Shown one piece after another: positions 1 through 8,203 of a stretch of DNA of 64,000 nucleotides. How positions within the stretch are numbered: position 1 is the stretch's first letter; the number at the start of each line of letters is the position of its first letter. Source of the stretch: Anaerolineales bacterium (GTDB lineage: Bacteria; Chloroflexota; Anaerolineae; Anaerolineales; Villigracilaceae). The DNA lies in assembly GCA_019187665.1 (NCBI GenBank), contig JABARH010000010.1, positions 186,001 through 250,000 on the forward strand, in the 5' to 3' direction. Under the pieces are notes generated by a model that ran no database searches, was not told the origin of the DNA, and saw only the letters and a list, made by a program, of their open reading frames with translations. Position numbers and translations under genes: made by a program.

Positions 1-246
1 GGCATGATACGCATGCGAGACGATGAATTCGGTATCGTGACATTCGCCGCAGGTTGTCATCGTGGAGGCGGCCTGTCCGCTTTCCAGCACGTTCGCGCCG
101 TTTGAATCGAGCAGGGCGAAGGTTGGATGGAGGGGCGAAACGGCGCTTGCCGCTCTGTTTTCGTTCCTCGCGAAGGCTGTGTTAAATCCCAGGGCGAGCG
201 CAACCATTAGCGCGCCGGGTAGAAGTAGTTTGATCGAAGTCTTCAT
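1..246 (-). CDS. Multihaem c-type cytochrome, N-terminal part (cut by window start)
   Basis: The 82 visible codons begin at an ATG preceded by a GAGGAAA ribosome site. They encode a Sec-type signal peptide (hydrophobic residues about 4-26, ending around AFA) and one haem motif, CGECH, near residue 71, followed by SHAYH, a likely source of a distal His ligand. The product should therefore be an exported c-type cytochrome, probably with more haems in the missing part. It lies 114 bp downstream of the octahaem cytochrome gene on the same strand, and the pair follows an ArsR-type regulator, so they probably work in one periplasmic electron-transfer route. The total haem number and partner cannot be judged from this fragment. 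Confidence 0.8.
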   Translation of the reverse strand, partial: MKTSIKLLLPGALMVALALGFNTAFARNENRAASAVSPLHPTFALLDSNGANVLESGQAASTMTTCGECHDTEFIVSHAYHA

Positions 247-266
247 GTGTTTTCCTCAAGCCGCGC

Positions 267-290
267 CGCAAAATTCGTTTTGCGTTTTTT
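267..290. repeat. Palindrome with AAAA/TTTT arms before the cytochrome gene
   Basis: The arms CGCAAAA (267-273) and TTTTGCG (278-284) surround TTCG. A T6 run follows on the + strand. It resembles the other gene-end palindromes in this window and could also act as a weak terminator. Confidence 0.55.
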
Positions 291-340
291 CATCGTACAC
301 CCGTCGTTTCGACGATCAATCTGCTGCGCGTTGCCCGCAT

Positions 341-356
341 GCAAGACGAATCTTGC
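341..356. repeat. Gene-end palindrome after the octahaem cytochrome
   Basis: The arms GCAAGA and TCTTGC surround CGAA and begin 4 nt after the stop codon of the gene ending at 361. It is one of several short hairpins found within about 20 nt downstream of leftward stop codons. Confidence 0.55.
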
Positions 357-360
357 GCGG

Positions 361-1788
361 CTACCGCCCGCCCCATTCCATGGGGTCGCCGGGATAACCG
401 AGCTCTTCCCAATCGAGGCGGCCGTTGTCGGCGTGACAGGCGTCACACTGTAGAGAATACTCCTTTGGCTGGACCATGTGCGTGGTCGGCCAGTACATCC
501 ACGTTTCCGCGAAGCCATATTGACCGGAGAATTTCATGCCGGTATCCTGCGCGCCGAGAGTCAACGCGGAGAGCCAATCGAAGGTGCTCCAGAAGCCGCC
601 TTCGCCCGCCGTGCGCGGCTGGAGCAGATAACGGTTGACCGTATCATAGGGCTGCTTTGCCACGTGCAGTTTGAACGGGAAGATTTTTGACCGCGCATCG
701 TTGATGCCGCCAGCGGGCTGATTGATGAATGTCGGCTGGTCTGGGTCTATTTTGTCGCCCAAAAGATAGCGATAGGATAGATTGCCGTTGAACCATAGAT
801 AGGTCGGTTGGTAATTACGCTCGTAAACGAACGACCCCTTAATCTTCAAATAGGTGTAGTGATCGTCGCCGCGATCTGCTCCTGCCGTGGACCAGTCCCA
901 CGCCACCTTTGTTGGGTCTTTTACCGCAATGTTCGGGATGTGGCATGTCTGACAGGCGACCGCGTCGGTGTGGAGATTCAAACGTTCATCGGGATGCGGC
1001 TGCCCGCTGTGGCAATCGGTGCAGGCCACCTGTTCCGCCGGGTCAATGCTGTAATTGTCCGCGACCATGCGGCCCTTGATCGTGTGGTCTCTGGTCGTGT
1101 GACAATCGGTGCAGAGAAAATTGAGCCCGCCCATGTGAACATCCAGATTCTCGGAGGGGAAATAGAGGCTTTCATCCAGATCGCCGTGCTTGACGCCGTT
1201 CCCGCCCCCGCCGTCGAAATGACACTTGCCGCAGTTGTCGCGCGTCGGCGCGCGGACGGAGCGCGCGGCCGCCAGCAGGTCTACGCCTGGGGCGGGATTG
1301 CCAAATTCGCCTTTCGCGTACGTGGATGTATCTGCATGACAGGCAAGGCAGTCCACGTTTGCCGGATCTGCGAAGTCAAAGCGTTTGTCCGACCAGCCGT
1401 AGCCCGTATGGCACGACATGCACTTCGATTCGTTGCCTTGCGCGCCGATGCAGAAATTATTGATCTGATTCGCTTTGCCGATGGTGATGGGTTCATCGCG
1501 CCAGGGAACGTTGTATGGCCGGCTCTCCCACGTAAAATGGGTGGTGTGGATCATCTGTTCGCCGGATTCTTCGTGGCATTGCAGGCAGGCCCGCGTCACA
1601 TCCTGGCCCGATGCGAATTCCCCGCTCACAATGTCTGCGTGATCTACATGTGTCGGATGGATGGGAACCCCGGCCCATGGGTCTTCTTTCGCTTCGGCGG
1701 TCTTCGGCCAGAACGCGATCAGCGGGGCGAGGATCGCCAGTAGGATGGCGCCCAGCCCCACCATCCAGAATGAGCGAGGTTGTTTCAT
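361..1788 (-). CDS. Octahaem c-type cytochrome, tetrathionate reductase (OTR) family
   Basis: A 475-residue exported protein with one N-terminal hydrophobic segment (residues about 8-27) and eight CXXCH haem motifs (CLQCH, CMSCH, CLACH, CGKCH, CTDCH, CTDCH, CQTCH, CDACH). The stretch NNFCIG...NESKCMSCHTGYGW resembles the signature of the OTR family, whose Shewanella member reduces tetrathionate and also nitrite or hydroxylamine in vitro. Length and haem number fit that family. The ATG follows a good AGGAG site. The gene lies 39 bp downstream of an ArsR regulator gene and upstream of another cytochrome. The physiological substrate is not evident; a reductase role on sulfur or nitrogen oxyanions at the outer face of the membrane is inferred from the family. 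Confidence 0.88.
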   Translation of the reverse strand: MKQPRSFWMVGLGAILLAILAPLIAFWPKTAEAKEDPWAGVPIHPTHVDHADIVSGEFASGQDVTRACLQCHEESGEQMIHTTHFTWESRPYNVPWRDEPITIGKANQINNFCIGAQGNESKCMSCHTGYGWSDKRFDFADPANVDCLACHADTSTYAKGEFGNPAPGVDLLAAARSVRAPTRDNCGKCHFDGGGGNGVKHGDLDESLYFPSENLDVHMGGLNFLCTDCHTTRDHTIKGRMVADNYSIDPAEQVACTDCHSGQPHPDERLNLHTDAVACQTCHIPNIAVKDPTKVAWDWSTAGADRGDDHYTYLKIKGSFVYERNYQPTYLWFNGNLSYRYLLGDKIDPDQPTFINQPAGGINDARSKIFPFKLHVAKQPYDTVNRYLLQPRTAGEGGFWSTFDWLSALTLGAQDTGMKFSGQYGFAETWMYWPTTHMVQPKEYSLQCDACHADNGRLDWEELGYPGDPMEWGGR

Positions 1789-1827
1789 TGCACTCTCCTG
1801 ATTAATCTGCCCGGCCTGCGCCCAGCG

Positions 1828-2172
1828 CTATTCAACGACGCCGACTTCTTCCATGAGGCTGGCGCGCGCCACGAGACGGTCGCGCAAAACGGAGCGCAGA
1901 ACATCCAGCGCCTCGATGATGCGATGATCGTGGAGCGAATATTCGACCGCAACGCCGCGCCGCTCCGCCTTGACCAGTCCGCGTTCGCGTAAAATTTTCA
2001 AATGACGCGACGCGCTGGGTTGGGTGACGCCCAGCATGAGCGCCAGTTCGGTCACGTTGCGCGAACCTTCATCCAGCGCGTAAAGCATGAGGATGCGGGT
2101 CGGGTCGGCCAGCGCGAAACACAGTTCGGCTTCCAGTTGCGAGACTTCCAGCGCGAGGGTTGGGGTTATCAC
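1828..2172 (-). CDS. ArsR-family transcriptional regulator
   Basis: A 114-residue winged-helix protein. The recognition-helix region (VTELALMLGVTQPSASRHLKIL, residues about 40-61) and the following wing (RGVAVEYSLHD) are typical of HTH_5. The only Cys is in the CFALADPTR helix, so a CXC metal site is absent and metal sensing by that route is unlikely; some ArsR proteins instead sense thiol or sulfur state. Translation starts at a GTG behind AAAGG. It is the first gene of the leftward cytochrome operon, so it probably controls the two cytochrome genes and itself. A candidate operator lies about 17 bp upstream. Confidence 0.85.
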   Translation of the reverse strand: MITPTLALEVSQLEAELCFALADPTRILMLYALDEGSRNVTELALMLGVTQPSASRHLKILRERGLVKAERRGVAVEYSLHDHRIIEALDVLRSVLRDRLVARASLMEEVGVVE

Positions 2173-2188
2173 TGTATGCCTTTATGGG

Positions 2189-2202
2189 TATAATCGCATA
2201 TA
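2189..2202. promoter_or_regulatory. Candidate ArsR operator
   Basis: An AT-rich imperfect dyad (TATAAT-CG-CATATA) in the gap before the arsR-like gene, of the kind bound by ArsR-family repressors. It also supplies a -10-like element. Support is by position and symmetry only. Confidence 0.35.
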
Positions 2203-2233
2203 AACAATTTCGTTCAGATCGTACCATTTGACG

Positions 2234-2259
2234 TGACACGCTTGCAGTGCGGCTTGTCA
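2234..2259. promoter_or_regulatory. Inverted repeat between divergent regulators
   Basis: The arms TGACACGC (2234-2241) and GCTTGTCA (2252-2259) match with one mismatch across 10 bp. It lies midway between the divergent ArsR and XRE-cupin genes and could be an operator for either one. Confidence 0.35.
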
Positions 2260-2317
2260 CAATAACCTGTGCAGGATGTCATAAATATTGAATTACGTGT
2301 AGTCAGCAGGAGCAGCG

Positions 2318-2920
2318 ATGTTATTTTCAAAAGATGCCCCCTCGATCAATGTCGGTGGACGCCTGCGCGAGTTGAGGAAGGGCCGCAATATCTCCATGCG
2401 CGGATTGGCGATCAAAAGCGGACTATCTGCCAACGCGCTCAGCATGATCGAGCGCGGCAAGACCAGTCCATCGGTCAGTACGCTGTACAAGCTGGCCGAG
2501 GCGCTCGGCGTGGATATCACCGCGTTTTTCGGCGAACCGGCGGAACGTCTCTCATGTGTCTTCGTCAAGGCGGATGAACGCGCCCGCGTCCCATTCCAGC
2601 GCGGACTGTGGGAGGGTATGGGCGGAGAGAAATTTGCTGGCCGCGTCCTGCCGTTCATGCTCACTCTCGAAAACGGCGGCGCCAGCGGGCCTCATTTCAT
2701 GGCGCATACCGGACACGAGTTCGTCCTGTGTTTGCGCGGCGTGCTTGAATATCAGGTAGATGGCCGCGTCTATCGAATGGAGATCGGTGACAGCCTGATC
2801 TTTGCCGCGCGGCTGCGACACAAGTGGCGAAACCCCGGTAAGACCGTTGCCAACGCGTTGATCCTGCTCTCCGACTTTGAGGAGACGGATCGCAACGAAA
2901 TTCATCGCCATGCGGAATAG
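2318..2920 (+). CDS. XRE-type regulator with C-terminal cupin domain
   Basis: A 200-residue two-domain regulator. Residues about 12-66 form a helix-turn-helix of the HTH_3/XRE class (LRELRKGRNISMRGLAIKSG...). Residues about 115-190 form a small beta-barrel cupin (GPHFMAHTGHEFVLCLRGVL then DSLIFAARLRHKW). Such proteins bind a small ligand in the cupin and regulate nearby genes. It is divergent from the ArsR-cytochrome operon and followed by a hairpin. An AGGAG site precedes the ATG. The ligand and targets are unknown; neighbouring cytochrome genes are possible targets. Confidence 0.85.
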   Translation: MLFSKDAPSINVGGRLRELRKGRNISMRGLAIKSGLSANALSMIERGKTSPSVSTLYKLAEALGVDITAFFGEPAERLSCVFVKADERARVPFQRGLWEGMGGEKFAGRVLPFMLTLENGGASGPHFMAHTGHEFVLCLRGVLEYQVDGRVYRMEIGDSLIFAARLRHKWRNPGKTVANALILLSDFEETDRNEIHRHAE

Positions 2921-2922
2921 AA

Positions 2923-2955
2923 AAACGGCGGACGCAATTTCTGCGCCCGCCGTTT
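2923..2955 (+). terminator. Hairpin after the XRE-cupin gene
   Basis: A 14-bp stem (AAACGGCGGACGCA against TGCGCCCGCCGTTT, one mismatch) with a 5-nt loop begins 2 nt after the stop codon. The T tract is short, so it may be a modest terminator. Confidence 0.7.
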
Positions 2956-3078
2956 CGATTCATTCGGGACTATTATTCACTCGTCTTATGCAGCCTGGCT
3001 TGAAAGCGTAAGGTGAATGATTCAGGCGCGCCGGCCTCGCTCCATTGGATGATGGCCGCTCACTCTTTCCACAGCAAA

Positions 3079-3102
3079 CAGGGCTGCCTAAAGGCAGCCC
3101 TG
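3079..3102 (-). terminator. Terminator of the hexahaem lipoprotein gene
   Basis: A perfect 10-bp stem (CAGGGCTGCC / GGCAGCCCTG) with a 4-nt loop lies 21 nt downstream of the leftward stop codon at 3124, followed by a short T-rich stretch on the minus strand. Confidence 0.75.
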
Positions 3103-3123
3103 TCTCTTGCGGTCGTGCCGGAC

Positions 3124-4146
3124 TTACTGTAACTGCTCCAGCGCGTAATCGAGCAACGCGTTGAAGTAATTGGGATTGTGGATTCCCTCGCTGCCATCCT
3201 CGTGAACGAGGTTGTAGATGAAGAGCGCCTGCGCGGGGCCTGCATCGTACGTGCCAGGCACAGTCGAGATCGTGCCGTCGTCTGCCTTGGCGAGCAGTCC
3301 CTTGGCAAGCAGCGCGGTCTCGAGCGCGGCATACTTTTCCTCGAATGCGGTCAGGAAGCCGTTGACGTTGAAGTCCTCGGCCTCTTTATGACAACTCTGG
3401 CAGACGGCCATCTGCGGTTCGAAGGCGTGCGCGTCACTCTCACCCATGTGGCAGCCCACACAGGTGTTTTCCACCATGTCATAGTGCCCGCTGGAACTGC
3501 CCTCCACGCCGAAGTCACCGGCGCCGATCAGCATGTCGGCCTGGACGCTATAGTGCGTGTTGAAGCGCGCCGAGGCGGCATACTTGGTCGGGTCGGTCTT
3601 GTCCACGAAGTTTGCCATGTAGCGGCGCGCCTGGTGACAATTGGCGCACAGGTTGCCAGAGCCGCCATCGAAGGACGCGCCGCTGGTCACAAGCGTGACC
3701 GCGCTGTCAGTTTCAAGCGCCCAATCCTCGCCAGTGTAAGTGGTGTGAATCTGGTGGCAGGTGCGGCAGTCTTGATGAGTCGGGTTCGCGTCGCCGGACT
3801 CAACCTGGCTAAAGTTCTGACCGGCGGCAACCGCTTCACTGAAGGCCGCGCCAGAGTGGCAGAACGCGCAGCTCTTGTTTCCGCCTTCTTCAAGGAAAGC
3901 CCAGCCCGCGCCGTGACCGGTGGTTTCCCAGGCGGCCTTCTTGCCTGAGATGACCGCGGTTTCGTTGTGGCATTCGGTGCAGGATAGGTCGGTGGCCGCG
4001 GGCGCCAGTCCGGGTTGGCCTTGCGGGCCGGCCGGGCCTTGCGGACCCTCAGGCCCCTGTGGGCCTTGCGGGCCGGCGCATGCCGCCAGCAGGAGGGTTC
4101 CCATCAACAGCACGCCCAGCATAATCAGTGTCTTCTTGGTACTCAT
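3124..4146 (-). CDS. Hexahaem c-type cytochrome lipoprotein with collagen-like linker
   Basis: A 340-residue lipoprotein: the signal peptide ends in LLAAC (lipidated Cys near residue 23). Seven collagen-like Gly-X-Y triplets follow ([12 protein letters not shown]... to about residue 45). Six CXXCH motifs come next (CTECH, CAFCH, CRTCH, CANCH, CVGCH, CQSCH), then a haem-free helical tail. The likely role is electron transfer at the outer face of the membrane, with the Gly-X-Y segment as a stiff spacer. The ATG at 4146 has AAGGAG 8 nt upstream; an in-frame TTG at 4152 sits too close to that site. The gene stands alone with its own terminator. No substrate-specific motif was recognised. Confidence 0.85.
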   Translation of the reverse strand: MSTKKTLIMLGVLLMGTLLLAACAGPQGPQGPEGPQGPAGPQGQPGLAPAATDLSCTECHNETAVISGKKAAWETTGHGAGWAFLEEGGNKSCAFCHSGAAFSEAVAAGQNFSQVESGDANPTHQDCRTCHQIHTTYTGEDWALETDSAVTLVTSGASFDGGSGNLCANCHQARRYMANFVDKTDPTKYAASARFNTHYSVQADMLIGAGDFGVEGSSSGHYDMVENTCVGCHMGESDAHAFEPQMAVCQSCHKEAEDFNVNGFLTAFEEKYAALETALLAKGLLAKADDGTISTVPGTYDAGPAQALFIYNLVHEDGSEGIHNPNYFNALLDYALEQLQ

Positions 4147-4370
4147 GTGCAATTCTCCTTTATCGTAGGGTTGGGTTAATAGCGATGATTGCTTCCTCGA
4201 ATATCACCTCCAAGTGGCGTAAATTGGATGGACAGGGTTGGGTTATTAATCCCACGCTCATCATACTCCCCTCCCTCATCCTTTGCCACCGCCGTGTGTC
4301 ACCTTTCTTGCATGGAGTTGTCATAAACCGATTACGACGAATATCCTGTGGTTGGTATGAAATCGCTTGT

Positions 4371-4399
4371 TTGTCCGTCCTGAAAAAATAAGGTATCAT
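4371..4399 (+). promoter_or_regulatory. Sigma70-type promoter of the pseudouridine synthase gene
   Basis: TTGTCC (4371-4376), a 17-nt spacer and TATCAT (4394-4399). Transcription from here would start near 4406, which excludes the upstream ATG at 4398 and supports the ATG at 4419 as the start codon. Confidence 0.6.
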
Positions 4400-4418
4400 G
4401 CCTGTGCAAAGGAGAGCC

Positions 4419-5234
4419 ATGCAGGAACGATTACAGAAAATTCTGGCGAAGGCCGGATATGGATCGCGGCGCGCGTGCGAGGAACTGCTCCTGGCTGGGC
4501 GCGTCCGCGTGAACGGACAGTTGGCCGGGCTGGGACAGAAAGCCGACCCCGCGCTCGACCGCATCACCCTCGACGGAAAGGCGCTGCCCAAACCCGAGGC
4601 GTTGACCTACATCGCGCTGCACAAGCCGCGCTTCGTCCTCTCCACAGTGGAAGCAGAGCAGGACGATAACCGCGAGACCGTCCTCGACCTGGTGGAGGTG
4701 CGTGAACGCGTTTACCCGGTGGGGCGCCTCGACCTGGAATCCGAGGGGCTGGTCCTGCTCACCAATGACGGCGACCTCGCCAACAGATTGACCCATCCCC
4801 GTTATGGTCACAAAAAAGAGTATCGTGTTCTGGTTGCAAAACGCCCGGACGATGCGCAAATTGCCGCGTGGCGCCGGGGTGTCATCCTTGAAGACGGCTA
4901 CCAGACCGCACCCGCCGATGTGCGCGTGACTGAGGTACAAGGCAAAGGCGCGTGGATGCGCGTTGTGATGGGTGAGGGGCGCAAGCGCCAGATCCGCGAA
5001 ATTGCCGCGCAGTTGGGATTGCCGGTGGTGCGAATCGTCCGCCTGCGAATCGGCTCGTTGCGGCTGGGCCGCTTGAAGGTCCGCGAGTGGCGTTTTTTAA
5101 CAAAAGAGGAAGTGGACCTGTTGAAGAATCCAGAAAAAGAGCAGGCGACGCGGACGCCGCGCCCAGTCGCCGGCAGGCGGCCGTCTTCCAATCGCCGGCC
5201 TTTCAAATCCAAAACAAAAAGACCGGCCCGTTGA
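4419..5234 (+). CDS. RluB/RsuA-type rRNA pseudouridine synthase
   Basis: A 271-residue enzyme converting a specific rRNA uridine to pseudouridine. Residues 1-48 are an S4 RNA-binding domain (ERLQKILAKAGYGSRRACEELL). The catalytic domain has the RsuA-family motif GRLDLESEGLVLLTNDGDL with the catalytic Asp, followed by KEYRV and GEGRKRQIRE. The last 40 residues form a basic RP/RR/K tail, as in RluB. The start at 4419 has AGGAG directly upstream; the ATG at 4398 overlaps the promoter -10 element. A strong terminator overlaps the stop codon, so it is a single-gene unit. Which of the small- or large-subunit sites it modifies cannot be told. Confidence 0.93.
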   Translation: MQERLQKILAKAGYGSRRACEELLLAGRVRVNGQLAGLGQKADPALDRITLDGKALPKPEALTYIALHKPRFVLSTVEAEQDDNRETVLDLVEVRERVYPVGRLDLESEGLVLLTNDGDLANRLTHPRYGHKKEYRVLVAKRPDDAQIAAWRRGVILEDGYQTAPADVRVTEVQGKGAWMRVVMGEGRKRQIREIAAQLGLPVVRIVRLRIGSLRLGRLKVREWRFLTKEEVDLLKNPEKEQATRTPRPVAGRRPSSNRRPFKSKTKRPAR

Positions 5235-5247
5235 GGCCGGTCTTTTT
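5221..5247 (+). terminator. Intrinsic terminator overlapping a stop codon
   Basis: An 8-bp GC-rich stem (GACCGGCC / GGCCGGTC) with a 6-nt loop that includes the TGA stop, then TTTTT. The A5 upstream makes it potentially bidirectional. Confidence 0.9.
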
Positions 5248-5350
5248 GCAGGTCAAGTATTCACATGGGCAGGCATGCGCATCATTGGCGTTTTCTGCCG
5301 CCGGTTCTCTGTTCAGCGGGTGAGAGAACCTGTCCCGCGCAAGATGTTAC

Positions 5351-5992
5351 CTACATCTCGCGAATGTCCCAGATCTTGGCGACGATATCCAGGATGGTCT
5401 TTTTTACCTTATCCCTGCCCAGGCCGTTAACCTTGAACGTGACAACACGCGTGTTCACGTCTTCGCCTACGAACTGACCAAAGGCCAGGAAGTTTCCGCC
5501 GGCCTCCGAAATGGCTCGGGTGAGTTGCGCCAGCATGCCGGGCTTGTCTTCGACCAGCGCGGTGACACGCACGCCGTGTTCGCGCGCCCCCATCAATTCG
5601 AGGAACATCTTGAACAGGTTGGTCTCGGTGATGATGCCGACCACGCGCGCGCCCTTGACCACCGGCAGGCCGCCGATCTTGTTGTCGGCCATGATGCGCG
5701 CCGCCTCTTCAATGGGCGTGTCCTCGGTGACAGTGATGACATCCTTGGTCATCACTTTTTCTACTGTCAGTTTGCTGAGTAGATAGTTCATCTCCCATAC
5801 GCTGAGCGTGGTGGCCGGAGAGGGCGAGGCGTTGAGCAGGTCCTTCTCTGAAACGATGCCAGCCAGTTTGCCGCCTTTGATGACCGGCGCCCGGCGGATA
5901 TGTTCCTTCTTGAACAACGCCAGCGCGTCGAGAATGCTCATTTCGGGCGGGACAATAATGGGTGGGCGGGACATTCTTTCGCCGACTAACAT
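5351..5992 (-). CDS. CBS-pair and ACT domain protein (AcuB-like)
   Basis: A 213-residue cytosolic protein. Two CBS motifs span residues about 1-55 and 76-130 (MSRPPIIVPPEMSILDA and VMTKDVITVTEDTPIEEA), which normally bind adenine nucleotides. An ACT-like domain follows at about 140-210 (HGVRVTALVEDKPGMLAQL), usually an amino-acid or small-ligand sensor. This order matches AcuB-type proteins, whose exact function is unsettled. No enzyme domain is attached. It is separated from the histidine phosphatase gene upstream by 160 bp that contain a small tandem repeat. Confidence 0.85.
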   Translation of the reverse strand: MLVGERMSRPPIIVPPEMSILDALALFKKEHIRRAPVIKGGKLAGIVSEKDLLNASPSPATTLSVWEMNYLLSKLTVEKVMTKDVITVTEDTPIEEAARIMADNKIGGLPVVKGARVVGIITETNLFKMFLELMGAREHGVRVTALVEDKPGMLAQLTRAISEAGGNFLAFGQFVGEDVNTRVVTFKVNGLGRDKVKKTILDIVAKIWDIREM

Positions 5993-6081
5993 GGGATACC
6001 TCCAGAGTGAAACGCAAGCGCGGCTTGCGGCGATTAATCTGGCTTGATTATATTCCCCCGGCGGGGGTTTCAGCCAGAGAA

Positions 6082-6123
6082 TATTGTCACCATTCCGTCA
6101 GGTATTGTCACCATTCCGTCAGG
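6082..6123. repeat. Two-copy 21-bp direct repeat
   Basis: Two identical adjacent 21-bp units (TATTGTCACCATTCC plus GTCAGG) upstream of the CBS-ACT gene. It could be a tandem binding site or a recent local duplication. Confidence 0.7.
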
Positions 6124-6152
6124 TGTGGATGGAATGGGAGTGCAAATGAAAA

Positions 6153-6776
6153 TTATTTCCTTCGAGGCAGAAAATCGAGCGGCGGGCGCTGGTTAAGTTT
6201 GACCAGGCTGGCGCCCGCTTCGCTTATGTTCAGCATGGTCACCGAGCCTGTATCGCAACTGAGACGCTGAAACTGATCCAGCGGCAGGCCGAGGTAATAC
6301 GCCACAGCCAGTTTGATCGGGTCCGCGTGAAAAACACATGCGATCATATCCTGCGTTCTGCGCCCGCGCAGGATTTTGTTCAATGCGGCTACGATGCGCG
6401 CCTGGCATTCGTGGAACGATTCGCCCTCGGGGAATTGCGCCCGCGACGGCGCGTGTTGAATGATCTTCCATTGCTTTGTGAGGCGCAGCGCGGCCAGCGA
6501 GCGCCCCTGCCACCGGCCCACGTTCGTCTCGATCAACCCGGCTTCTTTCTGAATTTCGAGCCGGGTTGCCTGCGCCACCGGCGCGGCCGTCTCCATGGCC
6601 CTCTCCAGCGGGCTTGCATACAGCGCCTTCAGCGGCGCATTTTTGAACGCCTCTCCCAACGCCCGCGCCTGGTCCTGCCCGCGCGCGTTCAAGTGGACGC
6701 CGGGCAGACGCCCTGCAAGCTTTTGATTTTTGGTGAAGTCATTTTCACCGTGACGGATGAGCAGGAGAAGTGTCAT
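6153..6776 (-). CDS. Histidine phosphatase family protein (phosphoglycerate mutase-like)
   Basis: A 207-residue member of the histidine phosphatase superfamily. The RHG motif with the catalytic His is at residues 8-10 (LLIRHGEND); SPLERAMETA and the late CVFHADPIK supply the other expected Arg and His residues. Such small family members usually dephosphorylate sugar phosphates or cobalamin-type intermediates; nothing here fixes the substrate. Its ATG overlaps the TAA of rarA by one base (TAATG), showing coupled translation at the end of a long leftward operon. Confidence 0.88.
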   Translation of the reverse strand: MTLLLLIRHGENDFTKNQKLAGRLPGVHLNARGQDQARALGEAFKNAPLKALYASPLERAMETAAPVAQATRLEIQKEAGLIETNVGRWQGRSLAALRLTKQWKIIQHAPSRAQFPEGESFHECQARIVAALNKILRGRRTQDMIACVFHADPIKLAVAYYLGLPLDQFQRLSCDTGSVTMLNISEAGASLVKLNQRPPLDFLPRRK

Positions 6777-8182
6777 TATTTTATCTTGCGTTTCATTTCC
6801 TGAATTTGTTCCTCGCTCAGGGCCGCGGCTTCCTCGCGGCGTTCAATGCCCAGCGCTTGCCTCTGCGCCTCGCGCCACATCTCCAGCCGGGCGTGGATCT
6901 GAGTCTCGTAGCCTTCGCCGGACGGTTTGTAAAAATACGTTCCGAGCAGGCGGCCGGGCAGATATTGTTGCGGGGCAAAGTGTCCCTCGTGATCGTGCGG
7001 ATAAACGTACTCCTTGCCGTGACCCAGCGCGGCCGCGTCGCGATTGCCGTCCATCAAGTGGCGCGGCACAGAGACTTGTCCCTCGTCCTCGATTTTTTTC
7101 ATGGCTTTGAAGTACGCGCCCGCGCTATTGGACTTGGGCGCGGTAGCAAGATACAGCGTCGCTTCGACGATGGGATAGATTCCCTCCGGCAAACCAATGT
7201 AATCGAATGCCTGCGCCGCAGAAGAGGCAACCACCAGTCCCATCGGGTCGGCGAGACCGATGTCTTCGCCCGCCAGGATGATCAGTCGGCGCATAATGAA
7301 GCGCGCATCTTCCCCGGCGTAGAGCATTTTCGCCAGCCAGTATAGCGCCGCATCGGGATCGCTGCCGCGCACCGACTTGATGAACGCGCTGACCGTATCG
7401 TAATGCGCATCGCCATCTTTATCGTATAGGATGGCGCGGCGTTGAATCGATTCTTGCGCCACATCCAGCGTGATGTGGATGACGCCATCTTCGTCTGCCG
7501 GCGTGGACTCGACGGCGAGTTCGAGCGCGTTGAGCGCGTTGCGCGCGTCCCCTGTGGCGACCTCCGCGAGGTGCGCGCCCGCTTCGGGGTCGAGGCGGAT
7601 GCGGCGGTTTCCGTAGCCGCGCTCCTGGTCCGCGAGGGCGCGTTCGATCAGGATGCGAGTTTCCGCTTGATTCAAATTCCGCAGTTGAAAAACGCGCGAG
7701 CGCGAGATTAACGCGCCGATGACTTCGAAATATGGATTTTCCGTCGTTGCGCCGATCAGTGTCACAGTCCCGTTTTCAACGTGCGGCAGGAGCGCGTCCT
7801 GCTGGGCCTTGTTCCAGCGATGGACTTCATCTACAAATAGAATGGTCCGTTCGTTATGCAGGCGGCGGCGTTCCAGCGCTTCTGCAACGACTTCGCGCAG
7901 TTCGGCCTTGCCCGCCAGGATGGCCGAAATGGTGACGAAGCGGCTTTGTGTGCGGTTCGCGATGATCTGCGCGAGGGTGGTCTTGCCGGAGCCGGGCGGC
8001 CCCCAAAGGAGGATGGAGGAGAATAAGCGATCAGACTCGATCGCACGGCGCAATAATTTTCCGTCGCCGATGATGTGTTCCTGCCCAACAAATTCGGCCA
8101 GGGTGCGCGGCCGCATGCGCGCCGCCAGCGGCGCCTCGCTTTTCATGCGTTCGTGCATGGCGTGGTCGAAGAGATCGGTCAT
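6776..8182 (-). CDS. rarA: RarA (MgsA) replication-associated recombination AAA+ ATPase
   Basis: A 468-residue AAA+ ATPase that acts at stalled replication forks. It has Walker A GPPGSGKTT near residue 60, Walker B LFVDEVHRWNKAQQD, and sensor 1 LIGATTENP. The C-terminal part has the MgsA signature region (FIKSVRGSDPDAALYWLA and GEDIGLADP), and the end PHDHEGHF..QQYLP is typical. Length is slightly above the usual 430-450 because of a charged C-terminal helix. It lies 21 bp downstream of the HAD gene and overlaps the phosphatase gene. Confidence 0.96.
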   Translation of the reverse strand: MTDLFDHAMHERMKSEAPLAARMRPRTLAEFVGQEHIIGDGKLLRRAIESDRLFSSILLWGPPGSGKTTLAQIIANRTQSRFVTISAILAGKAELREVVAEALERRRLHNERTILFVDEVHRWNKAQQDALLPHVENGTVTLIGATTENPYFEVIGALISRSRVFQLRNLNQAETRILIERALADQERGYGNRRIRLDPEAGAHLAEVATGDARNALNALELAVESTPADEDGVIHITLDVAQESIQRRAILYDKDGDAHYDTVSAFIKSVRGSDPDAALYWLAKMLYAGEDARFIMRRLIILAGEDIGLADPMGLVVASSAAQAFDYIGLPEGIYPIVEATLYLATAPKSNSAGAYFKAMKKIEDEGQVSVPRHLMDGNRDAAALGHGKEYVYPHDHEGHFAPQQYLPGRLLGTYFYKPSGEGYETQIHARLEMWREAQRQALGIERREEAAALSEEQIQEMKRKIK

Positions 8183-8203
8183 GGACGAGATTATAGCGGA
8201 GGA

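Noticed and set aside
808..1743. Long + strand frame opposite the octahaem cytochrome
   Set aside because: It is antisense to a gene with eight CXXCH motifs and has no recognisable domain; such shadows are common in GC-rich DNA.
4147..4418. Coding sequence in the gap before the pseudouridine synthase
   Set aside because: Short frames only. A direct repeat AGGGTTGGGTTA occurs twice (4166 and 4236 regions) and may be regulatory, but evidence was too weak to list.
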